Source: an uncultured Candidatus Melainabacteria bacterium (lineage in GTDB: Bacteria > Cyanobacteriota > Vampirovibrionia > Gastranaerophilales > Gastranaerophilaceae). From it: a stretch of DNA of 25,708 bases. Below, in pieces: positions 15,632-23,818 of this stretch (the stretch's first letter is position 1; every line of letters begins with the position of its first letter). The position numbers were made by a program, and so were the translations under genes. The stretch lies in assembly GCA_934699705.1 (NCBI GenBank), contig CAKUXD010000026.1, positions 1 to 25,708 on the forward strand, written 5' to 3'. The notes below the pieces were generated by a model that did not search any database, was not told the origin of the DNA, and saw only the letters and a list, made by a program, of their open reading frames with translations.

Positions 15632-16906
15632 ATGGATAAAATTGTTAGCAAAATTACATCGGGTTTGAAGGGCGAAATCGTTATCCCTTCTGATAAATCA
15701 ATTTCTCACAGAGCGGTTATGTTTGCCTCGCTTGCAGTCGGCAAAACAAAAATAACAAACTTTTCAAAGGGGGCAGATTGTCATTCAACCCTGAAGGTCT
15801 TTTCTCAATTAGGTATTGAGTATGAATTTTTGTCAGAGCAGGATTTGATTATATCTGCAATCGGAAAGTTAAAAACACCGCAAAAAGACTTGAATTGCGG
15901 AAATTCAGGTACAACAATGCGTTTAGTGTCGGGAATTTTAGCTGGACAAAATTTTAATTCGGTTTTATTTGGTGATGAAAGTTTATCAAAAAGACCTATG
16001 AAACGTGTTATAGAACCTTTATCCTTAATGGGTGCAAAAATTGTGTCAAATGAATTTAAAGCTCCATTAAAAATTTATGGACAAAATTTACATGGTATTG
16101 AATACAATTCAAAATTAGCGTCAGCACAGGTTAAATCGTGTGTTTTACTTGCCGGAATGAATGCTGACGGTGAAACTATTTATACGGAACCTTATATTTC
16201 TCGCGACCATACGGAACGCATGCTTAAATATTTGGGTGCGGATATTCAATGTAATGGTGCAGAAACTACTATTAAACGTTCAAATTTAACCGCCCATGAC
16301 ATTTCAATTTGTGGGGATATTTCTTCAGCAACCTTCTTTATTGTTGCTGGTTTAATTGTGCCTAATTCTGATTTTATAATTAAAAATGTTGGCTTAAACC
16401 CTACTCGTACAGGAATTTTAGATGTAGTTGAAATGATGGGTGGCAACGTTGAAATTCTTGATAAAAAAGTTGTTTCAGGCGAAGAAGTTGGAGATTTAAG
16501 AGTTAGGACTTCAGATTTACATGCTTGTGAAATTTCAGGAAGCTTAATCCCAAGGCTTATTGATGAAATTCCAGTTATTGCAGTATTAGCAACGCAGGCA
16601 GAGGGAACAACTGTTATAAAAGATGCTCAGGATTTGAGAAATAAAGAATCTGATAGAATCTCAGCGGTAGTAAACGAATTGCGTAAATTTGGCGCAGATA
16701 TTGATGAAACTTCTGATGGTATGATTATAAATGGCAAAAAGGAATTAAAAGGTGATTGTGAATTAGATATATACCATGACCATAGATTAGCCATGAGCAT
16801 GTATGTTGCGGGATTGATTTCAGAAAACCCTGTAAAAATCAATGAATTTCAATGGGTTGATATTTCGTTCCCTGAATTTGAAAATCTTGTAAATAAACTA
16901 AATTAG
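15632..16906 (+). CDS. aroA: 3-phosphoshikimate 1-carboxyvinyltransferase (EPSP synthase)
   Basis: This 424-residue enzyme joins shikimate-3-phosphate and phosphoenolpyruvate to make EPSP in the shikimate pathway. Motifs in order: IPSDKSISHRAVMFASLAVG (substrate-binding K-S-x-S-H-R), NCGNSGTTMRLVSGILAG, DESLSKRPMKRVIEPL, SAQVKSCVLLAG, YISRDHTERML, GDISSATFFIVAGLI, LRNKESDRISAVVNEL and YHDHRLAMSMYVAGL (catalytic Asp/Glu and PEP-binding Arg region). ATG 15632 is chosen over the in-frame TTG at 15626 because it gives the usual MDKIVSKITS start. There is no Shine-Dalgarno sequence, and taaaat (15620-15625) sits about where a -10 would, so the mRNA may be nearly leaderless. It has its own terminator. 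Confidence 0.95.
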   Translation: MDKIVSKITSGLKGEIVIPSDKSISHRAVMFASLAVGKTKITNFSKGADCHSTLKVFSQLGIEYEFLSEQDLIISAIGKLKTPQKDLNCGNSGTTMRLVSGILAGQNFNSVLFGDESLSKRPMKRVIEPLSLMGAKIVSNEFKAPLKIYGQNLHGIEYNSKLASAQVKSCVLLAGMNADGETIYTEPYISRDHTERMLKYLGADIQCNGAETTIKRSNLTAHDISICGDISSATFFIVAGLIVPNSDFIIKNVGLNPTRTGILDVVEMMGGNVEILDKKVVSGEEVGDLRVRTSDLHACEISGSLIPRLIDEIPVIAVLATQAEGTTVIKDAQDLRNKESDRISAVVNELRKFGADIDETSDGMIINGKKELKGDCELDIYHDHRLAMSMYVAGLISENPVKINEFQWVDISFPEFENLVNKLN

Positions 16907-16920
16907 GTAATATCAAAGAT

Positions 16921-16955
16921 AACAGGCGGTTTGCATAAGCAAACCGCCTGTTTCT
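16921..16955 (+). terminator. Intrinsic terminator of aroA
   Basis: aacaggcggtttgc (16921-16934) and gcaaaccgcctgtt (16939-16952) form a perfect 14-bp stem with an ATAA loop, followed by a short T-run, 14 bases after the aroA stop codon. Confidence 0.92.
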
Positions 16956-17072
16956 GTAATAACAAAACTAATGTAAAAGAACACCTGAAATGATTTCTTG
17001 TAACACTTGGTTTGATTATTTTGTGAAATTTAAAATTTAGATAATAAAAATTTCTTGTAAATTGCTTATAAT

Positions 17073-17112
17073 ATTATACATTATTGAAAACTTGGATTTA
17101 ATAATGTATAAT
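17073..17112. repeat. Perfect 13-bp inverted repeat
   Basis: attatacattatt (17073-17085) and aataatgtataat (17100-17112) are perfect inverted copies around a 14-base centre. The arms are purely AT except for one C/G. No T-run follows, and the aroA terminator lies 120 bases upstream, so a terminator role is unlikely; an operator or recombination site is possible. Confidence 0.65.
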
Positions 17113-17294
17113 GTAAAAAACTAGGTACAAAATCCTTTAACCTTATATCTTGAATGATTATTAGCTCCTATGTTTATAAATATACTTTCTTTCATGAGTT
17201 AATCCTTCAAAAAAGAATTTAGATAGCAATATTTTTTAACTTAATATTTTGTAAATATATATTTATCAACTAATGTTTTTTTGTTTTGATGCTC

Positions 17295-17313
17295 TATAAT
17301 AATCTAGTGAGGG
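17295..17313 (+). promoter_or_regulatory. -10 box and ribosome site of the ATPase-nuclease gene
   Basis: A perfect TATAAT (17295-17300) lies 19 bases before the ATG, with no convincing -35 at 16-18 bases. A transcript would start near 17307, almost at the Shine-Dalgarno sequence gtgaggg (17307-17313), so the leader would be very short. Confidence 0.45.
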
Positions 17314-17319
17314 TAATTT

Positions 17320-19755
17320 ATGACAAGAAGAACTCTTGGAACAGCTAATGATTTTGTATATAAATTAACGAGATGTAAACCAATAGAAGGTTTATTAGAA
17401 CTGTTATGGAATAGCTTGGATGCTGATGCTACTAAAATTAGTATCAATTATTCAGTGGATGCTATTCAATCTCTTGTTGATATTACTATTTCAGATAATG
17501 GAATTGGAATGTCTCTTAAGCGTGCAGAAGAAGAGTTTAATAAATTAGGTGGCTCTCATAAAAAGTTTGAATTAAAATCGCCTACTGGTAGAGATTATCA
17601 TGGAAGTGAAGGAAAAGGAAGATACAAAGCGTTATCTATTGGTACATTAATTGATTTTTATAGTACTTATTATGATGAAACTCTAAATAAGTATTATAAA
17701 TTTAAAATAACGTTAGATAGCAATGATTTAAATGGTTTTGATATTGATGATGAACCTCAAGAAGTTCAAGAAACAAATATTATTACTGGTGTGAAAATTG
17801 TTATACATAATATTATTCCTAAAACAAAATTTTTAAAAAGTGAAGAGGATAAAGAGCAAATTATTGCAGATTTGGCGTCATATAGTTTAAAATACCCTAA
17901 CTTTAAAATTTTTATAAACGAACGTGAATTAGATTTAAAAGCTAATATTAAAAATCAAAAAGAAAAAGATTTTATTATTGATACCAGAAATGGTGCCCAA
18001 GAGTTCAAAGTTAGAATTCTTGAATGGCAAATAAATAGAGATAAAAGTGTGCATAAACAAATTTACTATTGTAATAGTTCAGGTATTACTTTTGATAAAA
18101 AATCTTCTATCGGAGTTCGTACGCCATATCCAATCTCGGTATATATTTTATCTGATTATATAGAAGAATTACATAAAATCAATGATTTAAATGTAGAGTT
18201 TGAGCTTGGTTTGCAAGAGGAAATTAAAGAAATTACACGTAAAGCTCAGGAATTTGCAAAGGAATATATACGCAATAGAAAGTTAGAATATTCTCAAGAT
18301 TTTATAAACGATTTAAAACGAAACAAAGAATACCCGTTTGATTCCGAACCTACAAATACAGTTGATAAGGCAAAAAGGCAAGTTTTTGATATTTTAGCAG
18401 TTGAAATAAAAGAGAATATTCCAAAACTTTTAAATGAAAACACTAAAATTACATTGCATTTAGTAAAAGAGGCTCTTGAAGAAACTCCAACAAAACGTAA
18501 AAAAATATTAAAAGAAGTTATAGAACTCCCTGATGAGAAAATAGAAAATTTATGTGAATTATTAGAAAAAACAACACTTTCAAGTATGATTGATACAATG
18601 AATGAAGTTTCAAACAGACTTACAATATTAGAAGGACTTGAAACTATTTTGTTTGATAAAGACATAAAAAAAATACTATTAGAAAGACAGAATTTACATA
18701 AAATTATTGAAAATGAAACTTGGATATTTGGAGATGATTATCATTTAGGGCATAGTGATAACTCACTTTTAAATATTCTAAAAGAGCATATCTCCTCTTT
18801 TGAACGAAATAATTTAGTCGAAATTGAAAATAACAATAAAGTATATAAAGATTTTTTTGATTATATATCAGCTAATGAATATAAAGTTCTTGATAGTCTT
18901 ACAAAAAAGGAAACAAACAAAAAATTATCCTTTTTTAAAGAACTACTAGCCTTTGTGAATAATCAACATACTCAAAACTTTGCAAAATATTTTAAAATAA
19001 TTTTTGAAAATACGGAATTTGTAAACAAATTGTTATTTATATACAGGTGTTCTGTAAATTCGTTGCCGAATTTTATAATTAATAACATAAAAAATAAAGA
19101 TGGCGAAAGTATCTTAGATACTTTAAAAATGGCAAAAAAAGATGAAGATAAAGAAGCTTATGATGCTATTAAAAAATTATTTGGAGCTGAATCATATGTT
19201 ACAGTTGCAGAACAGGTAGAAAATTATATTGAAAATCATGAGTGTTTAGAAAAAGTTGCACAAATTTTGTATGAAAATAATGTAGAGAGATTAAAAAGCC
19301 TTATCCCAGATATGTGTCTTGGTAAACAAATTCCACAGGGGAAAGCGGGCTGTTTTGAAAACCTTGTAATAGAATTAAAAAGACCTTCTGTAGTCGCAGG
19401 AGCGAAAGAAATTGAGCAGATTGAGAAGTACGCATATGCAGTTGCTACAGATACACGATTTGATAAGTCTAAAAATCATTGGACGTTTATGCTATTAGTA
19501 AATGATTTTAACGATTATGCCGAAGAAAAGGCACAACAAGAAGGTAGAATATATGGGCATATACAGCAAGGGAAATATTTTGATATTCATATAAAAAAAT
19601 GGTCTACAGTAATAAATGAAGCAAAAGCCCGATTACAGTACCTTAAAGATAAATTAGATTTAAAAATGATTTCTAATAATGAAGGGCTTAATTTGTTACA
19701 GAAAAAGTATGCAGAGTATCTTCCTTCTGACATTATGTTGTATAACAAATCATAA
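17320..19755 (+). CDS. GHKL/Hsp90-like ATPase fused to a C-terminal PD-(D/E)xK nuclease-like domain (putative defence protein)
   Basis: This is an 811-residue protein. The N-terminal GHKL (Hsp90/MutL/MORC-type) ATPase is clear: N-box E27-LLWN31-SLD34-ADA, G1 box DNGIGM (59-64) and lid/G2 box GSEGKGRYKAL (95-105), so ATP binding and N-terminal dimer closure are expected. Residues about 250-640 are mainly charged helices. Near the C-terminus, P663-D664, then V-I-E685-L-K687-R-P, then Q700-IEKYAYAV fit the PD-(D/E)xK nuclease pattern (metal-binding D and E-x-K, followed by QxxxY). The family assignment is from motifs. It is not MutL, as it lacks the MutL transducer signatures, nor a topoisomerase. 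The gene starts at ATG with gtgaggg upstream and is followed after 35 bases by abiH in the same direction. A role in phage defence with AbiH is inferred. Confidence 0.75.
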   Translation: MTRRTLGTANDFVYKLTRCKPIEGLLELLWNSLDADATKISINYSVDAIQSLVDITISDNGIGMSLKRAEEEFNKLGGSHKKFELKSPTGRDYHGSEGKGRYKALSIGTLIDFYSTYYDETLNKYYKFKITLDSNDLNGFDIDDEPQEVQETNIITGVKIVIHNIIPKTKFLKSEEDKEQIIADLASYSLKYPNFKIFINERELDLKANIKNQKEKDFIIDTRNGAQEFKVRILEWQINRDKSVHKQIYYCNSSGITFDKKSSIGVRTPYPISVYILSDYIEELHKINDLNVEFELGLQEEIKEITRKAQEFAKEYIRNRKLEYSQDFINDLKRNKEYPFDSEPTNTVDKAKRQVFDILAVEIKENIPKLLNENTKITLHLVKEALEETPTKRKKILKEVIELPDEKIENLCELLEKTTLSSMIDTMNEVSNRLTILEGLETILFDKDIKKILLERQNLHKIIENETWIFGDDYHLGHSDNSLLNILKEHISSFERNNLVEIENNNKVYKDFFDYISANEYKVLDSLTKKETNKKLSFFKELLAFVNNQHTQNFAKYFKIIFENTEFVNKLLFIYRCSVNSLPNFIINNIKNKDGESILDTLKMAKKDEDKEAYDAIKKLFGAESYVTVAEQVENYIENHECLEKVAQILYENNVERLKSLIPDMCLGKQIPQGKAGCFENLVIELKRPSVVAGAKEIEQIEKYAYAVATDTRFDKSKNHWTFMLLVNDFNDYAEEKAQQEGRIYGHIQQGKYFDIHIKKWSTVINEAKARLQYLKDKLDLKMISNNEGLNLLQKKYAEYLPSDIMLYNKS

Positions 19756-19790
19756 AATTAACATATGGCTAAAATGTAGGGATAGTTATT

Positions 19791-20735
19791 ATGGCAAAGT
19801 TATTTATTATTGGTAATGGATTTGATTTAGCCCATGGAATGAAAACAAAATATTCTGATTTTAGGCAATTTCTTATAGACAAATATTTGAATGGGAAATA
19901 TATCCCATATACATTTTGTGATGTCCCTCAAGCAATATTAATGCCTGATGGGGATGAACAATATAATGACGTTGATGTTGTTAAAAGTATATTGAAGGTT
20001 CTAGATGACACAGAGGGTGTTGATTGGAATGAGGTGGAAGACTCTTTAGGATGTTTACAATATTCTTATTTTTTAGATGATTACGGAGAGTACAATCCGG
20101 AAGATGATAATTATATAAGAGATACATATTGCAGAAACCAAGATTTATCAAAGCAACTTTGTGGTGCAATTTCCCAAATTAACAATTATTTTCAAGAGTG
20201 GGTTAAAACAATAAAAATAGCAACAACCCCCAAAAGAGAATTTATGGAGCTAATTAGTCCGCAGAATGATTTATTTTTGAATTTTAATTATACAAACACT
20301 CTTCAAGACTTATATAATATTAAAAAGGTTTGTCATATTCATGGAACAGTAAATGATAAAATCTATTGTGGGCATGGTGAAAGCTATTGTCCTAGTGAAG
20401 AATATGAAAGATATTGGTTTGGTGCTGAGTCTTCATTGAAAAGGTTATTTTTTGATTTGAGAAAAAATACAATGGAAGCATTCAATAAGCATAACTGTTT
20501 TTTTTATGAATTGAGTGTTATTGCTTGCAACTCTACATTAGATATTTATTCTTATGGCTTTTCTTTTTCCAAAGCGGATAAATATTATTTGAAAGAAATT
20601 TGCAGAATCATTAATACTAACAATATTAGCTTTTTTATAAATGACTATGACGATGAGTTTAAGCGAAAATATTTTTCAGATACTTTATTGGAATGTGGTT
20701 TCAAAGGAACTATTTCAAGCTTTCATATTAAATAA
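19791..20735 (+). CDS. abiH: AbiH-family abortive infection protein
   Basis: The 314-residue product matches the AbiH family (first described as a lactococcal phage abortive-infection gene). It starts with the signature KLFIIGNGFDLAHGMKTKYS (2-21), a Rossmann-like glycine turn. L163-NFNYTNT170 and V180-CHIHG185 with the following IYCGHG are the other two conserved AbiH blocks. A late strand LDIYSYGFSFSKADKYYL resembles the SIR2-like fold region that some AbiH proteins share, so nucleotide (NAD-type) binding is plausible but unproven. The ribosome site agggat lies 8 bases upstream of the ATG. A five-codon reading frame (19765-19779, MAKM) ends inside that site. It is the second gene after the ATPase-nuclease and probably co-transcribed. 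Confidence 0.88.
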   Translation: MAKLFIIGNGFDLAHGMKTKYSDFRQFLIDKYLNGKYIPYTFCDVPQAILMPDGDEQYNDVDVVKSILKVLDDTEGVDWNEVEDSLGCLQYSYFLDDYGEYNPEDDNYIRDTYCRNQDLSKQLCGAISQINNYFQEWVKTIKIATTPKREFMELISPQNDLFLNFNYTNTLQDLYNIKKVCHIHGTVNDKIYCGHGESYCPSEEYERYWFGAESSLKRLFFDLRKNTMEAFNKHNCFFYELSVIACNSTLDIYSYGFSFSKADKYYLKEICRIINTNNISFFINDYDDEFKRKYFSDTLLECGFKGTISSFHIK

Positions 20736-21285
20736 AACAATGCCCATTATATAATTACTATGTAATTGCAAAGAAATACTGTAAGAAAACATAAAAATCA
20801 TTAAACGAATCGAACAAGCTAAAATACTTATAGATAAAGATTCTAAGTACGTTTAAGAATATTTAAATGCATTCAAAATATCGTTCTTATTGAAATAACA
20901 AACGTTTTGATGATATTTATAAGAAATGGTAAAAATGAAAGCCTTAATAAAATTCAGTTTTAAAAATTTATAAAGAATTATTATTGTAAATTAATGCGTG
21001 CTAAAAATTCTTTATAAACGTAAAATATTTCTCTTTTTCTTAACAAATAAAACAGCTGGGTATAAATATACTAAAGGTGCCAATGGGGATACAAGAATAT
21101 TTAATAATTATAATGAAGAATCAGATTTGAAATGGGAAAAAGTAACATTTAAATATGAAAACTATAACAATAATTATTATTGTTAATCAAAAAATTAGAA
21201 TGATTTTCACAAAAATTAAAATAAAATATAGTATATAATATAATAATATTGATAAATAATATATTACAACTTTTATTTTAGAGAT
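20736..21285. other. Gene-poor AT-rich stretch with decayed coding fragments
   Basis: I see no intact recognisable gene in these 550 bases. One frame around 20786-20840 reads ENIKIIKRIEQAKILIDKDS followed by KYV and a stop, continuing EYLNAFKISFLLK to another stop, which looks like protein but is interrupted. A GTG-started 62-codon frame at 20998-21186 ends NKTAGYKYTKGANGDTRIFN then EESDLKWEKVTFKYE, also protein-like but without a ribosome site or known family. These are best read as remnants of one or more lost genes between the two defence modules. Confidence 0.4.
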
Positions 21286-21339
21286 TTTTAATGAATGATA
21301 TGGGTTTAAATCCAATATCACCAATATCATTCATTAAAA
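21286..21339. repeat. 16-bp perfect inverted repeat with internal tandem 9-mer
   Basis: ttttaatgaatgatat (21286-21301) and atatcattcattaaaa (21324-21339) are perfect inverted copies. The centre contains ccaatatca twice in tandem (21312-21320 and 21321-21329), the second copy overlapping the right arm. It begins 4 bases beyond the stop codon of the minus-strand membrane protein. There is no T-run on either strand, so it is not a standard terminator, although it may protect the transcript end. Confidence 0.65.
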
Positions 21340-21342
21340 GAA

Positions 21343-22758
21343 TTATTCATCTATAATTGTTTTATCATCCACAGTTCTAGAGTTTATGTATGATTTTTTA
21401 TAATCTTTGTTATCAAATAATAGCTCAAATACATTGAAAATCTCTTTTGGGGACTGACGTAATTCTCCCCAACAAAAGAAAACTAAAATAAGCAATGCAA
21501 TTATTAATATAATCAAAGTTATATAGGGGTGATATTTGTTGTACTCTACCATAAATAATATTGCAGTTATCAACCAAGCAAGTATTATGCAGAAACTTAT
21601 TTTTAAGTTTAATCTCGATACTGATGGTTTAAATGGATTTTTATAATATGACATCGTTGTTTTATATAATCTACCACATTCGGAATCTTCTAGCAGATTT
21701 ATATGATTCTCCCAATTTTCCTGCCAATATTTAGATGCAATATTAGAGAAAAACCAAGCAATTGAACATATAACTCCTAATATTAAAAGAATGATTGCTA
21801 TTTCATTGTTATATATAAGAGCTTTATTTGTAGCAACCTTATAAAAGGCAACTGCAATGGTTGTATTAAAAGCCCAAAAATATCCTGCTCGCTTCCAATA
21901 TAAGTTAATTTCAAAATCTCTTGTTTTCCAAGCTTGTTCTAATGCATTCTTTTCGATTTGTTTTTCCGAATTATCATTTATATCTCCAAATACTTTCTCT
22001 TTGTAATAGTTGACACCATAAGATTTTTCTTCCATCTTACCTCCTGTTTCTTTTATGACAATTGAATATATCTTATTATAAATTACTGAGATTTCTTGTG
22101 TAATGTTTAGTACTTGTAGATATGCGTCTTGAAGTGCGACATTTCGAAAAGTTTTATTGTTTAATTGAGCTATATCATTTTTATATTTAATACAATTTGT
22201 TACAAGCACTGAATATACAAAGACAAGATCCGAATCTGTACATGAAGTTGTCATAATTGAAAAATATTCATTGCTCAATTGATTAATCAATTGCTTTAAA
22301 TTATGTAAATAATAGTTATTCGTTACAAATTGGTTTCTTTCTTTTGCAAAATTATATAATTCTGACAATCTTTTATCCGCATCGTTTAAACTCAAATATC
22401 CACGAAATAATGGATCTTCGATTTTATTACCAAAATCTCTGTGCATAGATACTATAATTATACTAAATATTTCTAATAAATCTCTATAAATACTTGATCT
22501 TTTGTATGCCCAACGAATTCTATTTATTAATATATTTATAAATAGAAATATTAAAGAGACAAAGATTGAAAGTATTAATGGCACTATAATAATTGTTATC
22601 AAAGTATTTGTATTGTATTCTACAAAACAATAACCTATAATACCTAATAATAAGAATAATGATAACCAGTATAGATACATTTTCAAGAACTCCATTGTTA
22701 TTATTTTTATTGTTATTTTGTCAAAAAAACTTCCTTTTTTATTTAAAAATGATTTCAT
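21343..22758 (-). CDS. Multi-pass membrane protein, second gene of a Shedu-like pair; contains strong internal start
   Basis: This 471-residue membrane protein appears to be two units in one frame. Residues 1-240 carry two N-terminal membrane segments (about 27-45 and 54-78) and a helical cytoplasmic region. Residues 242-471 begin MEEKSYGVNYYKEKVFG and contain KTRDFEINLYWKRAGYFWAF, followed by four hydrophobic segments (about 292-312, 320-342, 395-415, 420-440). From memory this half resembles small membrane proteins annotated as RipA-family octameric membrane proteins; that is unverified. M242 (ATG at 22035-22033) has aggagg (22045-22040) 4 bases upstream, far stronger than the site of the full-length start. 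The gene begins 11 bases after the Shedu-like gene, whose stop codon overlaps its weak aagga ribosome site. It may be the effector or sensor of that nuclease. Confidence 0.65.
   Translation of the reverse strand: MKSFLNKKGSFFDKITIKIITMEFLKMYLYWLSLFLLLGIIGYCFVEYNTNTLITIIIVPLILSIFVSLIFLFINILINRIRWAYKRSSIYRDLLEIFSIIIVSMHRDFGNKIEDPLFRGYLSLNDADKRLSELYNFAKERNQFVTNNYYLHNLKQLINQLSNEYFSIMTTSCTDSDLVFVYSVLVTNCIKYKNDIAQLNNKTFRNVALQDAYLQVLNITQEISVIYNKIYSIVIKETGGKMEEKSYGVNYYKEKVFGDINDNSEKQIEKNALEQAWKTRDFEINLYWKRAGYFWAFNTTIAVAFYKVATNKALIYNNEIAIILLILGVICSIAWFFSNIASKYWQENWENHINLLEDSECGRLYKTTMSYYKNPFKPSVSRLNLKISFCIILAWLITAILFMVEYNKYHPYITLIILIIALLILVFFCWGELRQSPKEIFNVFELLFDNKDYKKSYINSRTVDDKTIIDE
22033..22045 (-). 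promoter_or_regulatory. Internal ribosome binding site and start codon inside the membrane-protein gene
   Basis: On the minus strand the sequence is aggagg-taag-atg, with aggagg at 22045-22040 and ATG at 22035-22033, in frame with the larger gene. Translation from here would give a separate 230-residue membrane protein corresponding to the C-terminal family-like half. Confidence 0.55.
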
Positions 22759-22769
22759 AATTAATTTCC

Positions 22770-23576
22770 TTATTTAATAATATTTTCTTTTAATTGTTGC
22801 AATTTTTCACGAGTATTATCTTCTAATTTAGCAAAGAACCCCTCTGTTTTATCACCACAATATTCTACTAAATCATTATAAAAAGTTTGCTTTATTCGAA
22901 TGTTTTCACAATTTGCAGGATATGTAAATAATGTTGTATTGAAATCTATCATATGTTCATTATTAACAATAATATCCTGCCCTCTTGCATAACCTAAATA
23001 ACATTCTAAAACACGTGGTATTGCTTCATATAATGAATCATAAGTCATAATGTAAAAATTATGGTGTGTATATTGTGACAACAAGTTTCTATTTTTTATA
23101 TCATCTCTTCTACCAGTAACCAAAATATAATAACAACGTTTTGGATTGTTTGCGAATCCTGGGTGTGTTGATAACAATTTGTTTACAGCGGGTTGATTTA
23201 TGAATGCAGCAAGATTATTTGGATCTTCTAAATAAGTCATCCATTGTTTTACTTGTGAAATTCCTTTATTTAAATCAGTTGATATTGTTGCATCTTTGTT
23301 GAAAAATTTTGAACTTGGCTTTTCTAGTTCAATAAACACTAATCTCCATTCGGCAGAACTTTTAGTAATAAAAAAGAAATCAGAAATATATTGAGGACCA
23401 ATACACAATTTCCTTAGAATGATACCACAATGAACACCATGATTTAATTCAAAAGTTTTCGTAGGTATAAATTGGGTATGTTCTTCTAAAAATTTTTGAT
23501 AGACTTCTTCATTTAAATTTTGATTTAATAGATTTATAAAATTTTCTTTAATTGTTAGGATTTCTTGCTTGTTCAT
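22770..23576 (-). CDS. Shedu-like (DUF4263) PD-(D/E)xK nuclease, putative anti-phage protein
   Basis: The 268-residue product carries the DUF4263/Shedu core: I64-S-D66-FFFITK, then WRLVFIELEKPSSKFF with E83 and E85-K86, then LNKGISQVKQWMTYL with Q108. This D...(E/Q)xE/K...Q layout is the PD-(D/E)xK nuclease pattern of SduA. A Rossmann-like strand RCYYILVTGRRDDI and a FYIMTYDSLYEAI block follow, also usual in the family. Shedu proteins nick or cut phage DNA and normally act as a single gene; here the gene is followed after 11 bases by a membrane protein, suggesting a two-component variant. The position of the catalytic Lys (E-L-E-K rather than E-L-K) should be checked. The ATG has aggaga about 11 bases upstream. 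Confidence 0.8.
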   Translation of the reverse strand: MNKQEILTIKENFINLLNQNLNEEVYQKFLEEHTQFIPTKTFELNHGVHCGIILRKLCIGPQYISDFFFITKSSAEWRLVFIELEKPSSKFFNKDATISTDLNKGISQVKQWMTYLEDPNNLAAFINQPAVNKLLSTHPGFANNPKRCYYILVTGRRDDIKNRNLLSQYTHHNFYIMTYDSLYEAIPRVLECYLGYARGQDIIVNNEHMIDFNTTLFTYPANCENIRIKQTFYNDLVEYCGDKTEGFFAKLEDNTREKLQQLKENIIK

Positions 23577-23818
23577 ACTAAATTTATCTCCTATTTTTTA
23601 TTGTTTTTCTTTAATTATTGCCCACAAAATAAATATAACTAATATCTAAGGATTTTATTATTTTATGAATTTGGTGTGGGTGAATATATTGTTACTTAAA
23701 ATTTTTATTAATCTGCTAACATAGTTATAACATTCATTTTGTTTATAGTTTTTTATTAAGTTATGTAATTTATTTCTTACTTTATAGTATCTAATTGTTG
23801 GAAAATATACAATAATTA

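Larger units (their letters stand above)
16956..17319. other. AT-rich intergenic spacer at the edge of the defence island
   Basis: I see no gene in these 364 bases. They hold one long perfect inverted repeat (17073-17112) and, at the right end, the likely promoter of the ATPase-nuclease gene. The sequence is more AT-rich than the spacers to the left, marking the transition from housekeeping to accessory DNA. No tRNA gene, integrase or direct repeat that would prove an integration site is visible. Confidence 0.6.

Noticed and set aside
17320..19755. MutL or type II topoisomerase subunit
   Set aside because: Only the GHKL ATPase boxes are shared; the transducer and downstream domains expected for those families are not recognisable, and the C-terminus fits a PD-(D/E)xK pattern instead.
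23621..23680. cccaca...tgtggg inverted repeat upstream of the Shedu-like gene
   Set aside because: Only six pairs separated by 48 bases, not above chance expectation.
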